From positions 310,001-374,000 of the forward strand of contig CALLRW010000041.1 of the NCBI GenBank assembly GCA_938014215.1: 64,000 bases of DNA, given 5' to 3'. This DNA comes from an uncultured Alistipes sp. (lineage in GTDB: Bacteria; Bacteroidota; Bacteroidia; Bacteroidales; Rikenellaceae). The translations under genes and the position numbers were made by a program. The notes beneath the pieces were generated by a model. It made no database searches and was not told where the DNA came from. It worked only from the letters and a program-made list of their open reading frames with translations. Positions 8,614-17,999 of this stretch are shown piece after piece. Every line of letters begins with the position of its first letter. Within the stretch, counting starts at the first letter, position 1.

Positions 8614-9390
8614 CTATTTGTTGTTCTGCAGTTTGTCGCGCATCCGGATTTCGGTGATGACCTTTTTCGTATAGAGCGGGAAATCGCCGTTCATCATCCA
8701 GGCGTAGTAACTCGGTTCGATGCGGAAGATCTCGGCGACGGATCGCCCCTTGTACTTTCCGAACCCGAAGACCTCCTCACCCTTGTCGTTGTAGAGGATC
8801 CGTCCGGCATAGTCGGCCGTTTCGCCGCGGCTGGAGAACTCGGCCAGCTTGTCGACATCGTTTTCCAGATCGGGATAGCGGTCCAGCTGGGCCTTGAGCA
8901 CTTCGTAGGTAGCCATCGTATCGGCCTCGGCCGAGTGGGCCTCCTCGAGGTCCTTGTCGCAATAGAACTTGTAGGCGGCCACCAGCGTGCGCTGCTCCTT
9001 CTTGTGGAAGATGTTCTGCACGTCGATGAACTTCCGGCGCTTGAGGTCGACATCGACACCGGCACGGAGGAACTCCTCGACGAGCACCGGCAGGTCGAAG
9101 CGGTTCGAATTGAAACCGCCGAAGTCGCATCCGCGGATGAACTGTTCGAGCGACTTGGCCACCTGGGCGAACGTCGGGCACTCCTTCACGTCGTCATCCG
9201 TAATACCGTGAATGGCCGTAGCCTCCTCGGGGATGTGCATGCCGGGGTTCAGGCGGCGGGTTTTGGTGATCTCCTCGCCGTCGGGCATCACCTTGATCAT
9301 CGAGATTTCGACGATCCTATCGCGGGCCGTATCGACCCCGGTTGTCTCCAGATCGAAGAAGATGATCGGGCGTTTGAGGTTCAACTTCAT
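8614..9390 (-). CDS. DEDDh 3'-5' exonuclease (DnaQ-like)
   Basis: A 258-residue protein. Exo motif I is FFDLETTG (Asp13, Glu15), motif II is FNSNRFDLPVL with Asp99, and motif III is HSAEADTMAT (His152, Asp157), the DEDDh set of proofreading exonucleases. The C-terminal part (about 207-245) with FGFGKYKGRSVAEIF and YYAWMM resembles the small domain found after DnaQ folds in Bacteroidota. It follows dnaN by 13 bases, suggesting that it works with the sliding clamp. Proofreading for PolC/DnaE is an inference. Confidence 0.9.
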   Translation of the reverse strand: MKLNLKRPIIFFDLETTGVDTARDRIVEISMIKVMPDGEEITKTRRLNPGMHIPEEATAIHGITDDDVKECPTFAQVAKSLEQFIRGCDFGGFNSNRFDLPVLVEEFLRAGVDVDLKRRKFIDVQNIFHKKEQRTLVAAYKFYCDKDLEEAHSAEADTMATYEVLKAQLDRYPDLENDVDKLAEFSSRGETADYAGRILYNDKGEEVFGFGKYKGRSVAEIFRIEPSYYAWMMNGDFPLYTKKVITEIRMRDKLQNNK

Positions 9391-9403
9391 TCCGTTCCGA
9401 ACG

Positions 9404-10528
9404 TTATGCGTTGATCATCATCGGCATGAGCAGCATCAGCGTCGAGCTGGACTGTTTGTCGTCGTAGACGGGTTTGAAGACGCCGGCGCGTGTCGAGTCG
9501 GCCAGCTCGATCACCACCGTCGGGGTATCGATATTCGAGAGGATCTCGACCAGGAACGTCGATTTGAAACCGATCGTGATGGGCTGTCCGTCGTAGCTGC
9601 ACGAGATGGTTTCGTTGGCCGAGACCGAGAAGTCGATATCCTGAGCCGTGAGGTTGATGCGGTTGTCGGCGATATCCATGCGGATAAGGTTCGTCGTGGG
9701 GTTCGAGCAGACGGCCACACGCTTGATGCCGTTGACCAGTTCGATACGGTCGACGAGCACCTTGTTGGGGTTGTTTGCCGGGATGACGGCGTTGTAGTTC
9801 GGGTAGTTACCCTCGATCAGGCGGCAGACGAGCGTATGGCTCTTGAGCTTGAAGAGGGCGTTTTTCGAATCGAAGGCCATCTCGATGGCATCCTCCTCCT
9901 TCAGGAGCACCGACTTGAGCAGATTGGCGGGTTTCTTCGGGAGGATGAACGATGCATTCACCTCGTTCTGGGCTTCGGACTCATACTTGACGAGTTTGTG
10001 GGCATCCGTACCGACGAAGGTCAGCGTATTGGGAGCCAGGCTGATGAAGATACCGTTCATCACGGGGCGCAGTTCGTCGTCGGCCGTAGCGAAGATGGTC
10101 TTGTTGATTCCGTTGACCAGCGTGTCGACCTCCATGCGGAGCTCCTTGCGTTCGGCGCTGAGCTGGGGCACGGCGGGATAGCTCACGGCGCTGGCACCGG
10201 GGATCGACAGCGAGCCGCTCTTCCAGTTGATCCGGATCTCCCAGTTCTTGTCGTTGACGTCGATCGTCAGCGGCAGTTCGGGGAACTCCTTGAGCGAATC
10301 GAGCATCAGTTTGGCGGGAGCGGCGATCGTGCCTTCGCTCTCGACGCTGTCGACCTCGATCTGGCCGATAAGCGTTGTTTCGAGATCCGAGGTAGTCACC
10401 TTCAGCGTGGTGCCGTTGAGCTCCATGAGGAAGTAATCCAGAATGGGCAGCGTGTTCTTATTGCTGATCACCTTGCCGGTCGTTGCCAGCAGGGACAACA
10501 GAGCCGAACTTGATACGGAAAATTTCAT
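9404..10528 (-). CDS. dnaN: DNA polymerase III sliding clamp, beta subunit
   Basis: A 374-residue beta clamp made of three similar domains of about 120 residues. The opening MKFSVSSSALLSLLATTGKVI and the last residues, RAGVFKPVYDDKQSSSTLMLLMPMMIN (read in pieces), match the family start and the C-terminal tail near the partner-binding pocket. The clamp encircles DNA and tethers the polymerase. The start at 10528 is chosen because this is where family similarity begins; an upstream in-frame extension lacks it. It is the first gene of a seven-gene leftward series. Confidence 0.95.
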   Translation of the reverse strand: MKFSVSSSALLSLLATTGKVISNKNTLPILDYFLMELNGTTLKVTTSDLETTLIGQIEVDSVESEGTIAAPAKLMLDSLKEFPELPLTIDVNDKNWEIRINWKSGSLSIPGASAVSYPAVPQLSAERKELRMEVDTLVNGINKTIFATADDELRPVMNGIFISLAPNTLTFVGTDAHKLVKYESEAQNEVNASFILPKKPANLLKSVLLKEEDAIEMAFDSKNALFKLKSHTLVCRLIEGNYPNYNAVIPANNPNKVLVDRIELVNGIKRVAVCSNPTTNLIRMDIADNRINLTAQDIDFSVSANETISCSYDGQPITIGFKSTFLVEILSNIDTPTVVIELADSTRAGVFKPVYDDKQSSSTLMLLMPMMINA

Positions 10529-10699
10529 AGTCGTTACTTTATATAATTCTATACTCTTTTCTATTTTACAGGCCGCCGTCACTCTGTTCAGAGGCGGCCG
10601 TGCTTCTGCAGATCGGGGTTTTCTGCCGCTCTTTTATTTTTTCGGACCGAATCGCGGCTGATTTTTTCGATCAACCCTCCGGCTCTCATTTTTCAAGGC

Positions 10700-11077
10700 C
10701 ATCCGCCGGGTTCTCTTTTTCCGGTTTTCCCGTCGGGGCCTCTTTTTTCAGATTCACCGGTCAGGTTTACCACTTTTCCATCCGCCGGGTCCTCTTTTTA
10801 CAGATCTCCCCGTCGGGCTCGCCGTTTTTCCAGATCCACCGACCGGAGTCACCTTTTTTCAGTCTCTCCTGCCAGGTTTCCCTTTTTCTCAGCCTCTTGC
10901 CGGGTTCCCCGTTTTTTTGGATCCACCGACCGGGGTCACCTTTTTTCAGTCTCTCCTGCCAGGTTTCCCTTTTTCTCAGCCTCTTGCCGGGTTCCCCGTT
11001 TTTTTGGATCCACCGACCGGGGTCACCTTTTTTCAGTCTCTCCTGCCAGGTTTCCCTTTTTCTCAGCCTCTTGCCGG
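10700..11077. repeat. Nested tandem repeats, 27-30 bp units within 87-bp units
   Basis: The DNA between dnaN and the uridine phosphorylase gene is built of about a dozen degenerate units of the form gnCGGGnnnCnCnTTTTTtcagatcnncc. From 10834 to 11077 three such units (28+29+30 bp) are joined into an 87-bp block repeated about 2.8 times. Copies at 10861 and 10948 are identical and a third starts at 11035. A pyrimidine-rich stretch without clear structure runs on to about 11150. The frame stays open because 87 is a multiple of three, but the translation has no protein character. Confidence 0.85.
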
Positions 11078-11178
11078 TCCTCCCTTATTTTCTCTCTTTT
11101 TTTCTTTCCTTTTCTCTCCTTCTCTCCTTTCTCTCCCCCCTGTCGGGCCCACCTGTTTGCGGCCCCCGGGATGCGGGA

Positions 11179-12057
11179 TCAGTCGAGCGAGGCGAGCTTG
11201 TCCAACGCCATGGCAATCATCTGCCGTACGTAGGGCTTGTAGTCGGTGTTGGCTTCGTGGGCGACCCGCTGAGCGATGATCGTGCAGATCGTGGCTGCGC
11301 GGTGGCCCATCAGGCGGGCCAGACCGGCCAGTGCCGATCCCTCCATTTCGAAGTTGGTGATGCGTCGCCCGCCGAATTCAAACGATTCGATCTTCTCGTT
11401 CAGATGGACATCATAGGGCTCAAGCCGCACCCAGCGCCCCTGCGGAGCGTAGAAGCCCGGAGCGGCGATGGTGATACCCTCACGCGTCGTGTCGCGGAAG
11501 AGGTCGAACAGTCCCGGATCGGCATCGACGAAGTAGGGACGCGGCATCTTTTCGTACCAGCCCGTATGGCGGACGAAGGCCTCCTCCAGCTCCAGATCGC
11601 AGACCGCATCGCGTCCCTTGTAGTAGCTCAGCAGGCCGTCGAAGCCGCACGACGTACGCGAAAAGAGGAACTCGCCGATGCGAATATCGGGCTGCAGAGC
11701 GCCCGAAGTTCCCAGCCGCACGAGGGTCAGCTGCCGTTTGACAGCCTTCTCCTGGCGGGTGGCGAAGTCCACGTTGGCCAGTGCATCGAGCTCCGTCACA
11801 CTGATGTCGATATTGCCGATGCCGATGCCGGTCGAGAGCACGGTCATGCGTTTTCCGCGATAGGAACCCGTCACGGTCCGGAACTCGCGGTTGGCCACTT
11901 CGCACTCCTTCGAGTCGAAATGTTCGGCTACGAGCGCCACACGTCCGGGGTCCCCGACGAGAATGACCGTGTCGGCCAGCTGCTCGGGACGCAGATGGAG
12001 GTGGAAAATCGAACCGTCGTCGTTGATAATCAATTCGGAAGCGGGAATCGTCCTCAT
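11179..12057 (-). CDS. Nucleoside phosphorylase (uridine phosphorylase-like)
   Basis: A 292-residue PNP_UDP_1 family enzyme. VILVGDPGRVALVAEHF near the start binds phosphate, ILSTGIGIGNIDISVTEL-like sequence follows, and ITNFEMEGSALAGLARLMGH holds the glutamate pair that recognises ribose in uridine phosphorylases. It would split uridine (or another nucleoside) with phosphate to base and ribose-1-phosphate in the cytoplasm. It is transcribed leftwards, away from glmM. The stop lies at the edge of the repeat block. Confidence 0.87.
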   Translation of the reverse strand: MRTIPASELIINDDGSIFHLHLRPEQLADTVILVGDPGRVALVAEHFDSKECEVANREFRTVTGSYRGKRMTVLSTGIGIGNIDISVTELDALANVDFATRQEKAVKRQLTLVRLGTSGALQPDIRIGEFLFSRTSCGFDGLLSYYKGRDAVCDLELEEAFVRHTGWYEKMPRPYFVDADPGLFDLFRDTTREGITIAAPGFYAPQGRWVRLEPYDVHLNEKIESFEFGGRRITNFEMEGSALAGLARLMGHRAATICTIIAQRVAHEANTDYKPYVRQMIAMALDKLASLD

Positions 12058-12171
12058 AAATGTTGGTTTTTAATTTCCATAATTGGCATAAAAGTAATAT
12101 ATTTACCTCGAATATCAAAACTTCACCGCGAAAAATTATTCATGTAAAATACCCGTAAAATCCATCGAAAC

Positions 12172-13563
12172 ATGACACTCATCAAATCCATTTCGGGCAT
12201 CCGCGGAACCATCGGAGGCCCCTCGGGCGAGAACCTCACACCGCTCGATATCGTCAAGTTCACAACGGCTTACACGCGGCTGATGGCCCGTCGCAACGGC
12301 GGTCGGAAGCTGACGATCGTCATCGGCCGCGACGCCCGTCTTTCGGGCGAACTGGTGATGGATCTGGTCGAAGGGACGCTGCTGGCGTGCGGCGCCGACG
12401 TGATCAACGTCGGACTCTGCACCACGCCCGGTACCGAGATGGCCGTCATCACGCGGAAGGCCGACGGCGGCATCATCCTCACCGCTTCGCACAACCCCCG
12501 CCAGTGGAACGCCCTGAAGTTGCTCAACTCGCACGGCGAATTCCTCTCCGATGCCGAGGGCAAGGAGGTGCTGGCGCTGGCCGAGGAGGAGAACTTCGAC
12601 TACCCGACGGTCGACGAGATCGGCCACGTCGTCTCGCGTGAGGATTTCAACGACGAACATATCCGCCAGGTGCTGGCCCTTCCGCTTGTCGACGTCGAGG
12701 CGGTGCGCAAACGTCACTTCAAGGTGGTCATCGACGCCGTGAACTCCGTGGGCGGCATCGTCATGCCGAAGCTGCTGCGCGAACTGGGCTGCGAGGTGGT
12801 TGAGCTCAACTGCGAGCCGACGGGCGAATTCGCCCACAACCCCGAGCCGCTGCCGCAGAACCTGACGGAGATCTCGAAGGTGATCGTCCGCGAGAAGGCC
12901 GATCTGGGCGTTGTGGTCGACCCGGATGTCGACCGGCTGGCCTTCGTTTCGGAGGACGGCTCGATGTTCGTCGAGGAGTACACGCTGGTGGCCGTGGCCG
13001 ACTACATTCTCACGGAGCACCCGGGCGGCGTGACCGTCTCGAACCTCTCCTCGTCGCGGGCCCTGCGTGACGTCACGGAGCGCCACGGCGGCAAGTACTA
13101 CGCTTCGGCCGTCGGCGAGGTGAACGTGACGACCAAGATGAAGGAGGTCGGCGCCGTGATCGGCGGCGAAGGCAACGGCGGAGTGATCTATCCCGAACTC
13201 CACTATGGTCGTGACGCTCTGGTCGGTACGGCCCTTTTCCTCACGTGGCTTGCCAAGAAGGGAATGACCATGACGCAGCTGCGCGCCACCTACCCGGCCT
13301 ACTACGCCTCGAAGAACAAGATCGAGCTGACACCGGCCATCGACGTAGATAAAGTGCTGCGTGAAGTAAAGACCCGTTATGCCAATGAGAACGTGAATGA
13401 TATCGACGGTGTGAAGATCGACTTCCCGGAGAACTGGGTTCACCTGCGCAAGTCGAACACCGAGCCGATCATCCGCGTCTACACCGAGGCCAAGTCGATG
13501 GAGGAGGCCGACGCGCTGGCACAGCGTTTCATTGCCGAAATCAAGGAGATCTGCAACCTCTAA
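12172..13563 (+). CDS. glmM: Phosphoglucosamine mutase
   Basis: A 463-residue alpha-D-phosphohexomutase. The phosphoserine motif TASHNPRQWNALK has Ser106, the metal loop DPDVDRLAFV is at 250-259, the sugar loop GEGNGGVIYPELHYGRD (in two parts) is near 334, and the phosphate-binding RKSNTEPIIRVYTEA is near the C-terminus. With glmS two genes away, the likely reaction is glucosamine-6-P to glucosamine-1-P for UDP-GlcNAc. Bacteroidota members of this subfamily are also called phosphomannomutases, so substrate specificity is less sure than family. Confidence 0.88.
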   Translation: MTLIKSISGIRGTIGGPSGENLTPLDIVKFTTAYTRLMARRNGGRKLTIVIGRDARLSGELVMDLVEGTLLACGADVINVGLCTTPGTEMAVITRKADGGIILTASHNPRQWNALKLLNSHGEFLSDAEGKEVLALAEEENFDYPTVDEIGHVVSREDFNDEHIRQVLALPLVDVEAVRKRHFKVVIDAVNSVGGIVMPKLLRELGCEVVELNCEPTGEFAHNPEPLPQNLTEISKVIVREKADLGVVVDPDVDRLAFVSEDGSMFVEEYTLVAVADYILTEHPGGVTVSNLSSSRALRDVTERHGGKYYASAVGEVNVTTKMKEVGAVIGGEGNGGVIYPELHYGRDALVGTALFLTWLAKKGMTMTQLRATYPAYYASKNKIELTPAIDVDKVLREVKTRYANENVNDIDGVKIDFPENWVHLRKSNTEPIIRVYTEAKSMEEADALAQRFIAEIKEICNL

Positions 13564-13575
13564 CCGGATCCGGAC

Positions 13576-14943
13576 ATGGATAAAGTAAAGGATTATATAA
13601 GCGACAACAAGGATCGGTTTATCAGCGAGTTGTTCGACCTGTTGCGCATTCCGTCGATCAGCGCCCAGTCGGAGCACAAGCCCGACATGCAGCGCTGTGC
13701 GGAATTCCTGGCCGCCGCGCTGGTGAAGGCCGGTGCCGACCGGGCCGAGGTGATGCCTACGGCCGGCAATCCGGTGGTCTATGCCGAGAAGATCGTCGAC
13801 CCGAAGGCCCGGACCGTCCTGGTCTACGGCCACTACGACGTCATGCCGGTCGATCCGCGCGAAGAGTGGCGCACCGACCCCTTCGAACCCGTCATCCGCA
13901 ACGGCCGCATCTGGGGCCGCGGCGCCGATGACGACAAGGGACAGCTGTGGATGCACGCCAAGGCCTTCGAGGCGATGTGCGCCACCGACTCGCTCCCCTG
14001 CAACGTGAAGTTCATGCTCGAAGGCGAGGAGGAGATCGGTTCGGCCAGCCTCTACGACTTCTGCCGGCAGAACAAACGCCTGCTCAAGGCCGACATCATC
14101 CTCGTCTCGGATACCTCGATGCTCTCGATGCAGACCCCCTCGATCACCTGCGGACTGCGCGGCCTGGCCTACATGGAGGTCGAGGTCACGGGGCCGAACA
14201 AGGATCTCCACTCGGGGCTGTTCGGCGGTGCGGTGGCCAATCCGGCCAACGTTCTGACGCGGCTCGTGGCCAGCCTGATCGACGAGAACGGACGGGTGAC
14301 GATACCCGGCTTCTACGACGACGTGCGCGAGCTGACCCCCGCCGAGCGCAAGGCCTTCAACCGCGCGCCGTTTCATCTGGCGGAGTACAAGAAGGCGCTC
14401 GAAATCGGCGATGTCGAGGGAGAGGCCGGCTACACGACGCTGGAACGTACGGGCGTGCGTCCGTCGCTCGACGTCAACGGCATCTGGGGCGGTTACACCG
14501 GCGAGGGAACCAAGACCGTCATCCCGTCGAAGGCCTCGGCCAAGATCTCGATGCGGCTGGTTCCGAATCAGGACTACCGCAAGATCTCGAAACTCTTCGA
14601 ACGCCACTTCCGACGGATCGCCCCCAAGAGCGTGAAGGTGGTGGTGCGGTCGCTGCACGGCGGCATGCCCTATGTCGCCCCGACCGACATGCCCGCCTAC
14701 AAGGCTGCCGAGCGGGCCGTCACGGAGACCTTCGGCAAGAAGCCGCTGCCGTTCTATTCGGGCGGATCGATCCCGATCATCAGCGGGTTCGAGTCGATCC
14801 TGGGCATCAAGTCGCTGCTGATCGGCTTCGGACTGGCCGAGGATGCCATCCATTCGCCCAACGAAAGCTACGGACTCGAGCAGTTCGAACGCGGCGTGGA
14901 GACCATTCCGCTCTTCTACAAGTATTTCGCCGAAAGCCGCTAA
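13576..14943 (+). CDS. M20 family dipeptidase
   Basis: A 455-residue zinc metallopeptidase. YGHYDVMPVDP gives the first His-x-Asp pair, GRGADDDKGQ the bridging Asp, EGEEEIGS the catalytic Glu plus metal ligand, and HSPNE near the end the last His. A lid or dimerisation domain lies in the middle (about 190-350). Members cut dipeptides or tripeptides in the cytoplasm. It begins 12 bases after glmM and ends 4 bases before the phosphatase gene, so it is inside the glmM-glmS gene group. Confidence 0.93.
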   Translation: MDKVKDYISDNKDRFISELFDLLRIPSISAQSEHKPDMQRCAEFLAAALVKAGADRAEVMPTAGNPVVYAEKIVDPKARTVLVYGHYDVMPVDPREEWRTDPFEPVIRNGRIWGRGADDDKGQLWMHAKAFEAMCATDSLPCNVKFMLEGEEEIGSASLYDFCRQNKRLLKADIILVSDTSMLSMQTPSITCGLRGLAYMEVEVTGPNKDLHSGLFGGAVANPANVLTRLVASLIDENGRVTIPGFYDDVRELTPAERKAFNRAPFHLAEYKKALEIGDVEGEAGYTTLERTGVRPSLDVNGIWGGYTGEGTKTVIPSKASAKISMRLVPNQDYRKISKLFERHFRRIAPKSVKVVVRSLHGGMPYVAPTDMPAYKAAERAVTETFGKKPLPFYSGGSIPIISGFESILGIKSLLIGFGLAEDAIHSPNESYGLEQFERGVETIPLFYKYFAESR

Positions 14944-14947
14944 GCCG

Positions 14948-15730
14948 ATGTACGAGGAGTATCTGGAGGCGGCCGTCGCGATGGCCCGCGAGGCCGGTAC
15001 CATACAGCTGAGAGGGTTCCGCAGCGGTGATCTGGGTGTGGAGACCAAGTCGAATCTCTACGACGTGGTGACGCGCATCGACAAGGAGTGCGAGGCGCTG
15101 ATCGCCCGCCGCATCGCCGAACGTTTCCCTGACCACTCGCTGCTGGGCGAAGAGGGCGGTGAGCGCGGCGCGGCGGGCAGCGAGTGGCGCTGGGTGGTCG
15201 ATCCGTTGGACGGGACGACCAACTACAGCCAGGGGCTGCCCGTCTTCGCGGTCTCGATCGCCCTGCAGCACTGCGGGCAGACGGTCGTCGGGGTGGTCTA
15301 CGCCCCGTGGCTCGACGAGCTCTACACGGCCGTGAAGGGCGGCGGCGCCCGGCTCGTGCAGCGGGGTACAGAGCCCCGCACGCTGCGGGTCGGCAGCAAG
15401 AGCGACCTCGGCACGGCGGTCCTCGCCACGGGATTCCCCTACGACAAGGCGAGCAATGCGGACAACAACCTCGACAACGTCGCCCGCACGCTGACCCGCA
15501 TCCGCGGGTTGCGGCGCATGGGGTCGGCGGCCTACGACCTGTGCTGCGTTGCGGCCGGGTGGATCGACGGATACTGGGAGCTGGCCCTCCACGAATGGGA
15601 TGTCTGCGCCGGAGAGCTGATCGTCGGCGAGGCCGGCGGACGGGTCGAACCCCTCCGCACGGATCGCGGCGTATCGATCATCGCCGGCAACCCGGAACTG
15701 ATCGCGGCCATGCGGCAATACATCCGATAG
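14948..15730 (+). CDS. Inositol monophosphatase family protein (SuhB-like)
   Basis: A 260-residue Mg-dependent phosphomonoesterase. LLGEEGGE carries metal-binding Glu, WVVDPLDGTTNYSQGLP is the family signature and WDVCAGELIVGEAGG is the second signature near the end. It removes phosphate from inositol monophosphate or other sugar phosphates in the cytoplasm. The start at 14948 is 4 bases after the dipeptidase stop; a longer frame overlaps that gene and lacks similarity. A terminator follows. Confidence 0.93.
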   Translation: MYEEYLEAAVAMAREAGTIQLRGFRSGDLGVETKSNLYDVVTRIDKECEALIARRIAERFPDHSLLGEEGGERGAAGSEWRWVVDPLDGTTNYSQGLPVFAVSIALQHCGQTVVGVVYAPWLDELYTAVKGGGARLVQRGTEPRTLRVGSKSDLGTAVLATGFPYDKASNADNNLDNVARTLTRIRGLRRMGSAAYDLCCVAAGWIDGYWELALHEWDVCAGELIVGEAGGRVEPLRTDRGVSIIAGNPELIAAMRQYIR

Positions 15731-15776
15731 AGTCATCCGAACGGGTGCCGAGAGGCGCCAAACGGTCAAAAATGCA

Positions 15777-15808
15777 GGGGGCGGGAGCAATTCCCGCCCC
15801 TACTTTTG
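15777..15808 (+). terminator. Intrinsic terminator between suhB-like gene and glmS
   Basis: A 9-bp GC stem (GGGGCGGGA with TCCCGCCCC, loop GCAAT) is followed by TACTTTTG. The same TACTTTTG (15801-15808) fits the -7 box TAnnTTTG and might start glmS transcription. Confidence 0.75.
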
Positions 15809-15862
15809 TGTGTTATTAAAAATTTTTCTTAACTTGCCTCCCGGATCAAAACTGAAAACAAC

Positions 15863-17707
15863 ATGTGTGGAATTGTCGGCTATGTCGGGCGGCGCGAGGC
15901 CTGTCCGATTCTGATCAAGGGGCTGCACCGCCTCGAATACCGGGGTTACGACAGCGCGGGAGTCGCGCTGGTCAACGACAAGGGGGCGCTCAACGTCTAC
16001 AAATGCAAGGGCAAGGTCGCCGATCTGGAGCATTTCCTCGCAGGAAAGGATCTCTCGGGGACGATCGGTATCGCCCACACCCGTTGGGCCACCCACGGCG
16101 TGCCGAACGACGCCAATGCCCATCCCCACTACTCCGAATCGGAACGGATCGCGCTGATCCACAACGGCATCATCGAGAACTACCGCGTGCTGAAGGAGGC
16201 GCTCATCGAGAACGGCTTCACGTTCCGCAGCAGCACCGACTCCGAAGTGCTGGTCAACCTGATCGAGTATGTCCGCACGACGAACCGCTGCTCGCTGCTC
16301 GAAGCCGTGCGGCAGGCTCTGCGGCAGGTCGTCGGAGCCTATGCCATCGCCGTGATCGAGAAGGGGAACCCCGACGAGATCATCGCCGCCCGGCAGAGCA
16401 GCCCGATGGTCATCGGGATCGGTCAGGGCGAGTACTTCCTCTCGTCGGACGCCGCCTCGATCATCGAATACACGCAGGATTTCGTCTACGTGAACGACGG
16501 CGAAATCGCCGTCATCAACCGCAACGCCCCGCTCAAGGTCCTGACGCTCGACAACCACGACGCACGGATCGACATCCGCAAACTGCAGCTCTCGATCTCG
16601 CAGCTCGAAAAGGGCGGCTACCCCCATTTCATGCTCAAGGAGATCTACGAACAGCCCCGCACGCTGGTCGACTGCATCCGCGGACGAATCAACCCCGAGA
16701 CGTGCGAGGTGAAACTCTCCGGGGTGATCGACCACCGCGACCGCTTCGTCAACGCACGGCGGATCATCTTCGTGGCGTGCGGCACCTCGTGGCACGCCTC
16801 GCTCATCGGCGAACATCTGATCGAGTCGATCTGCCGCATCCCGGTCGAGGTGGAGTACGCCTCGGAGTTCCGCTACCGCAACCCGATCATCCGCGAGGAT
16901 GACATCGTCATCGCCGTGTCGCAGTCGGGCGAGACGGCCGATACGCTGGCCGCCGTCGAGCTGGCCCGCAAGGCCGGGGCCTTCGTCTTCGGCATCTGCA
17001 ACGTCGTCGGGTCGTCGATCGCCCGCGCCACCGACTCCGGCGCCTACATCCACGTCGGACCCGAGATCGGCGTCGCCTCGACGAAGGCCTTCACGGGGCA
17101 GGTGACCGTCATGGCAATGCTCGCCCTGGCCATCGGCCGCGAAAAGGGGAGCGTCACGGATGCCTACTACCACGAGGTGGCCTCGGCGCTGCTCCATCTG
17201 CCCGAGACCCTCGAGGAGGTGCTTCGGGTGGCGCCGCAGATCGCCGATCTGGCCAAGATCTTCACCTATGCCCACAACTTCATCTACCTCGGCCGCGGGT
17301 ATAACTACCCCACGGCTCTCGAGGGGGCGCTCAAGCTCAAGGAGATCTCCTACATCCACGCCGAAGGCTACCCCGCCGCCGAGATGAAGCACGGCCCCAT
17401 CGCGCTGATCGACGCCGAGATGCCCACGGTGGCCATCGCCACGCCGGACCATACCTACGAAAAGACCGCCTCGAACATCGAGGAGATCAAGGCCCGCGGC
17501 GGAAAGATCATTGCCGTCTGCGCGCGCGACGACCAGCAGGTGCGCCGCTCGGCCGACTACGTGATCGAGGTGCCGGTCATCACCGAATGTCTGATGCCGG
17601 TGGTCGTCTCGGTGCCGCTGCAGTTGCTGGCCTACTACATCGCCGTCTACAAGGGCCGCAATGTCGACCAACCCCGCAACCTGGCCAAATCCGTGACCGT
17701 GGAGTAA
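15863..17707 (+). CDS. glmS: Glutamine-fructose-6-phosphate aminotransferase (isomerizing)
   Basis: A 614-residue, full-length enzyme making glucosamine-6-phosphate, the first step to UDP-GlcNAc for peptidoglycan and lipid A. The N-terminal glutaminase domain starts MCGIVGYVGRREA with catalytic Cys2 (Met removed), followed by THGVPNDANAHPH. Two SIS isomerase domains follow, with CGTSWHASLIGE, VSQSGETADTLAA and EISYIHAEGYPAAEMKHGP. It ends in KSVTVE, as GlmS does. glmM lies upstream in the same direction. No glmS ribozyme is seen. Confidence 0.97.
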   Translation: MCGIVGYVGRREACPILIKGLHRLEYRGYDSAGVALVNDKGALNVYKCKGKVADLEHFLAGKDLSGTIGIAHTRWATHGVPNDANAHPHYSESERIALIHNGIIENYRVLKEALIENGFTFRSSTDSEVLVNLIEYVRTTNRCSLLEAVRQALRQVVGAYAIAVIEKGNPDEIIAARQSSPMVIGIGQGEYFLSSDAASIIEYTQDFVYVNDGEIAVINRNAPLKVLTLDNHDARIDIRKLQLSISQLEKGGYPHFMLKEIYEQPRTLVDCIRGRINPETCEVKLSGVIDHRDRFVNARRIIFVACGTSWHASLIGEHLIESICRIPVEVEYASEFRYRNPIIREDDIVIAVSQSGETADTLAAVELARKAGAFVFGICNVVGSSIARATDSGAYIHVGPEIGVASTKAFTGQVTVMAMLALAIGREKGSVTDAYYHEVASALLHLPETLEEVLRVAPQIADLAKIFTYAHNFIYLGRGYNYPTALEGALKLKEISYIHAEGYPAAEMKHGPIALIDAEMPTVAIATPDHTYEKTASNIEEIKARGGKIIAVCARDDQQVRRSADYVIEVPVITECLMPVVVSVPLQLLAYYIAVYKGRNVDQPRNLAKSVTVE

Positions 17708-17942
17708 ACGGGGTCCGGCCGGGAACCGACGGGAGGGTCGGTCGGCGATCCGGAAGCGGAGCCGTGAAAAGCCGTTTTTACCGGCATCGCCCGGTCTGCG
17801 GCCAATCTGCACGGAGTCCGCAACGGGGCTGTCTGACAATCCATCTGCGGCAGCTGCCCCGAACGATCCGTGAGCCCGGCCCCGTCGGCAGAACCGGCAG
17901 GACCGGCTGTCGGAGACTCCGCCCCGCAGCGAGCAGAAACAA

Positions 17943-17977
17943 GAGAGGCCGACCCCCGAAGGGATCGGCCTCTCTTG
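17943..17977. terminator. Bidirectional terminator between glmS and DUF2461 gene
   Basis: GAGAGGCCGA and TCGGCCTCTC pair across a short loop, with T-rich flanks on both strands. It serves the convergent glmS and DUF2461 genes. The rest of 17708-17942 shows no gene. Confidence 0.75.
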
Positions 17978-17999
17978 TTGAATGAATTGCGGCGGAGGG

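Noticed and set aside
10700..11077. Possible CRISPR array
   Set aside because: The units are joined head to tail with no variable spacers and no cas genes are in the window; the same holds for the 42-, 76- and 22-bp arrays.
10600..11178. A Phe/Ser/Pro-rich repeat protein encoded by the dnaN-side array
   Set aside because: The frame is open only because 87 is a multiple of three; there is no start or promoter, and the upstream units of 27-30 bp break any fixed frame.
12136..15048. A 970-codon open frame on the minus strand
   Set aside because: It is the antisense shadow of glmM and the dipeptidase gene in GC-rich DNA; the translation is rich in Arg, His, Asp and Leu and has no domain, while the plus strand shows intact enzyme motifs.
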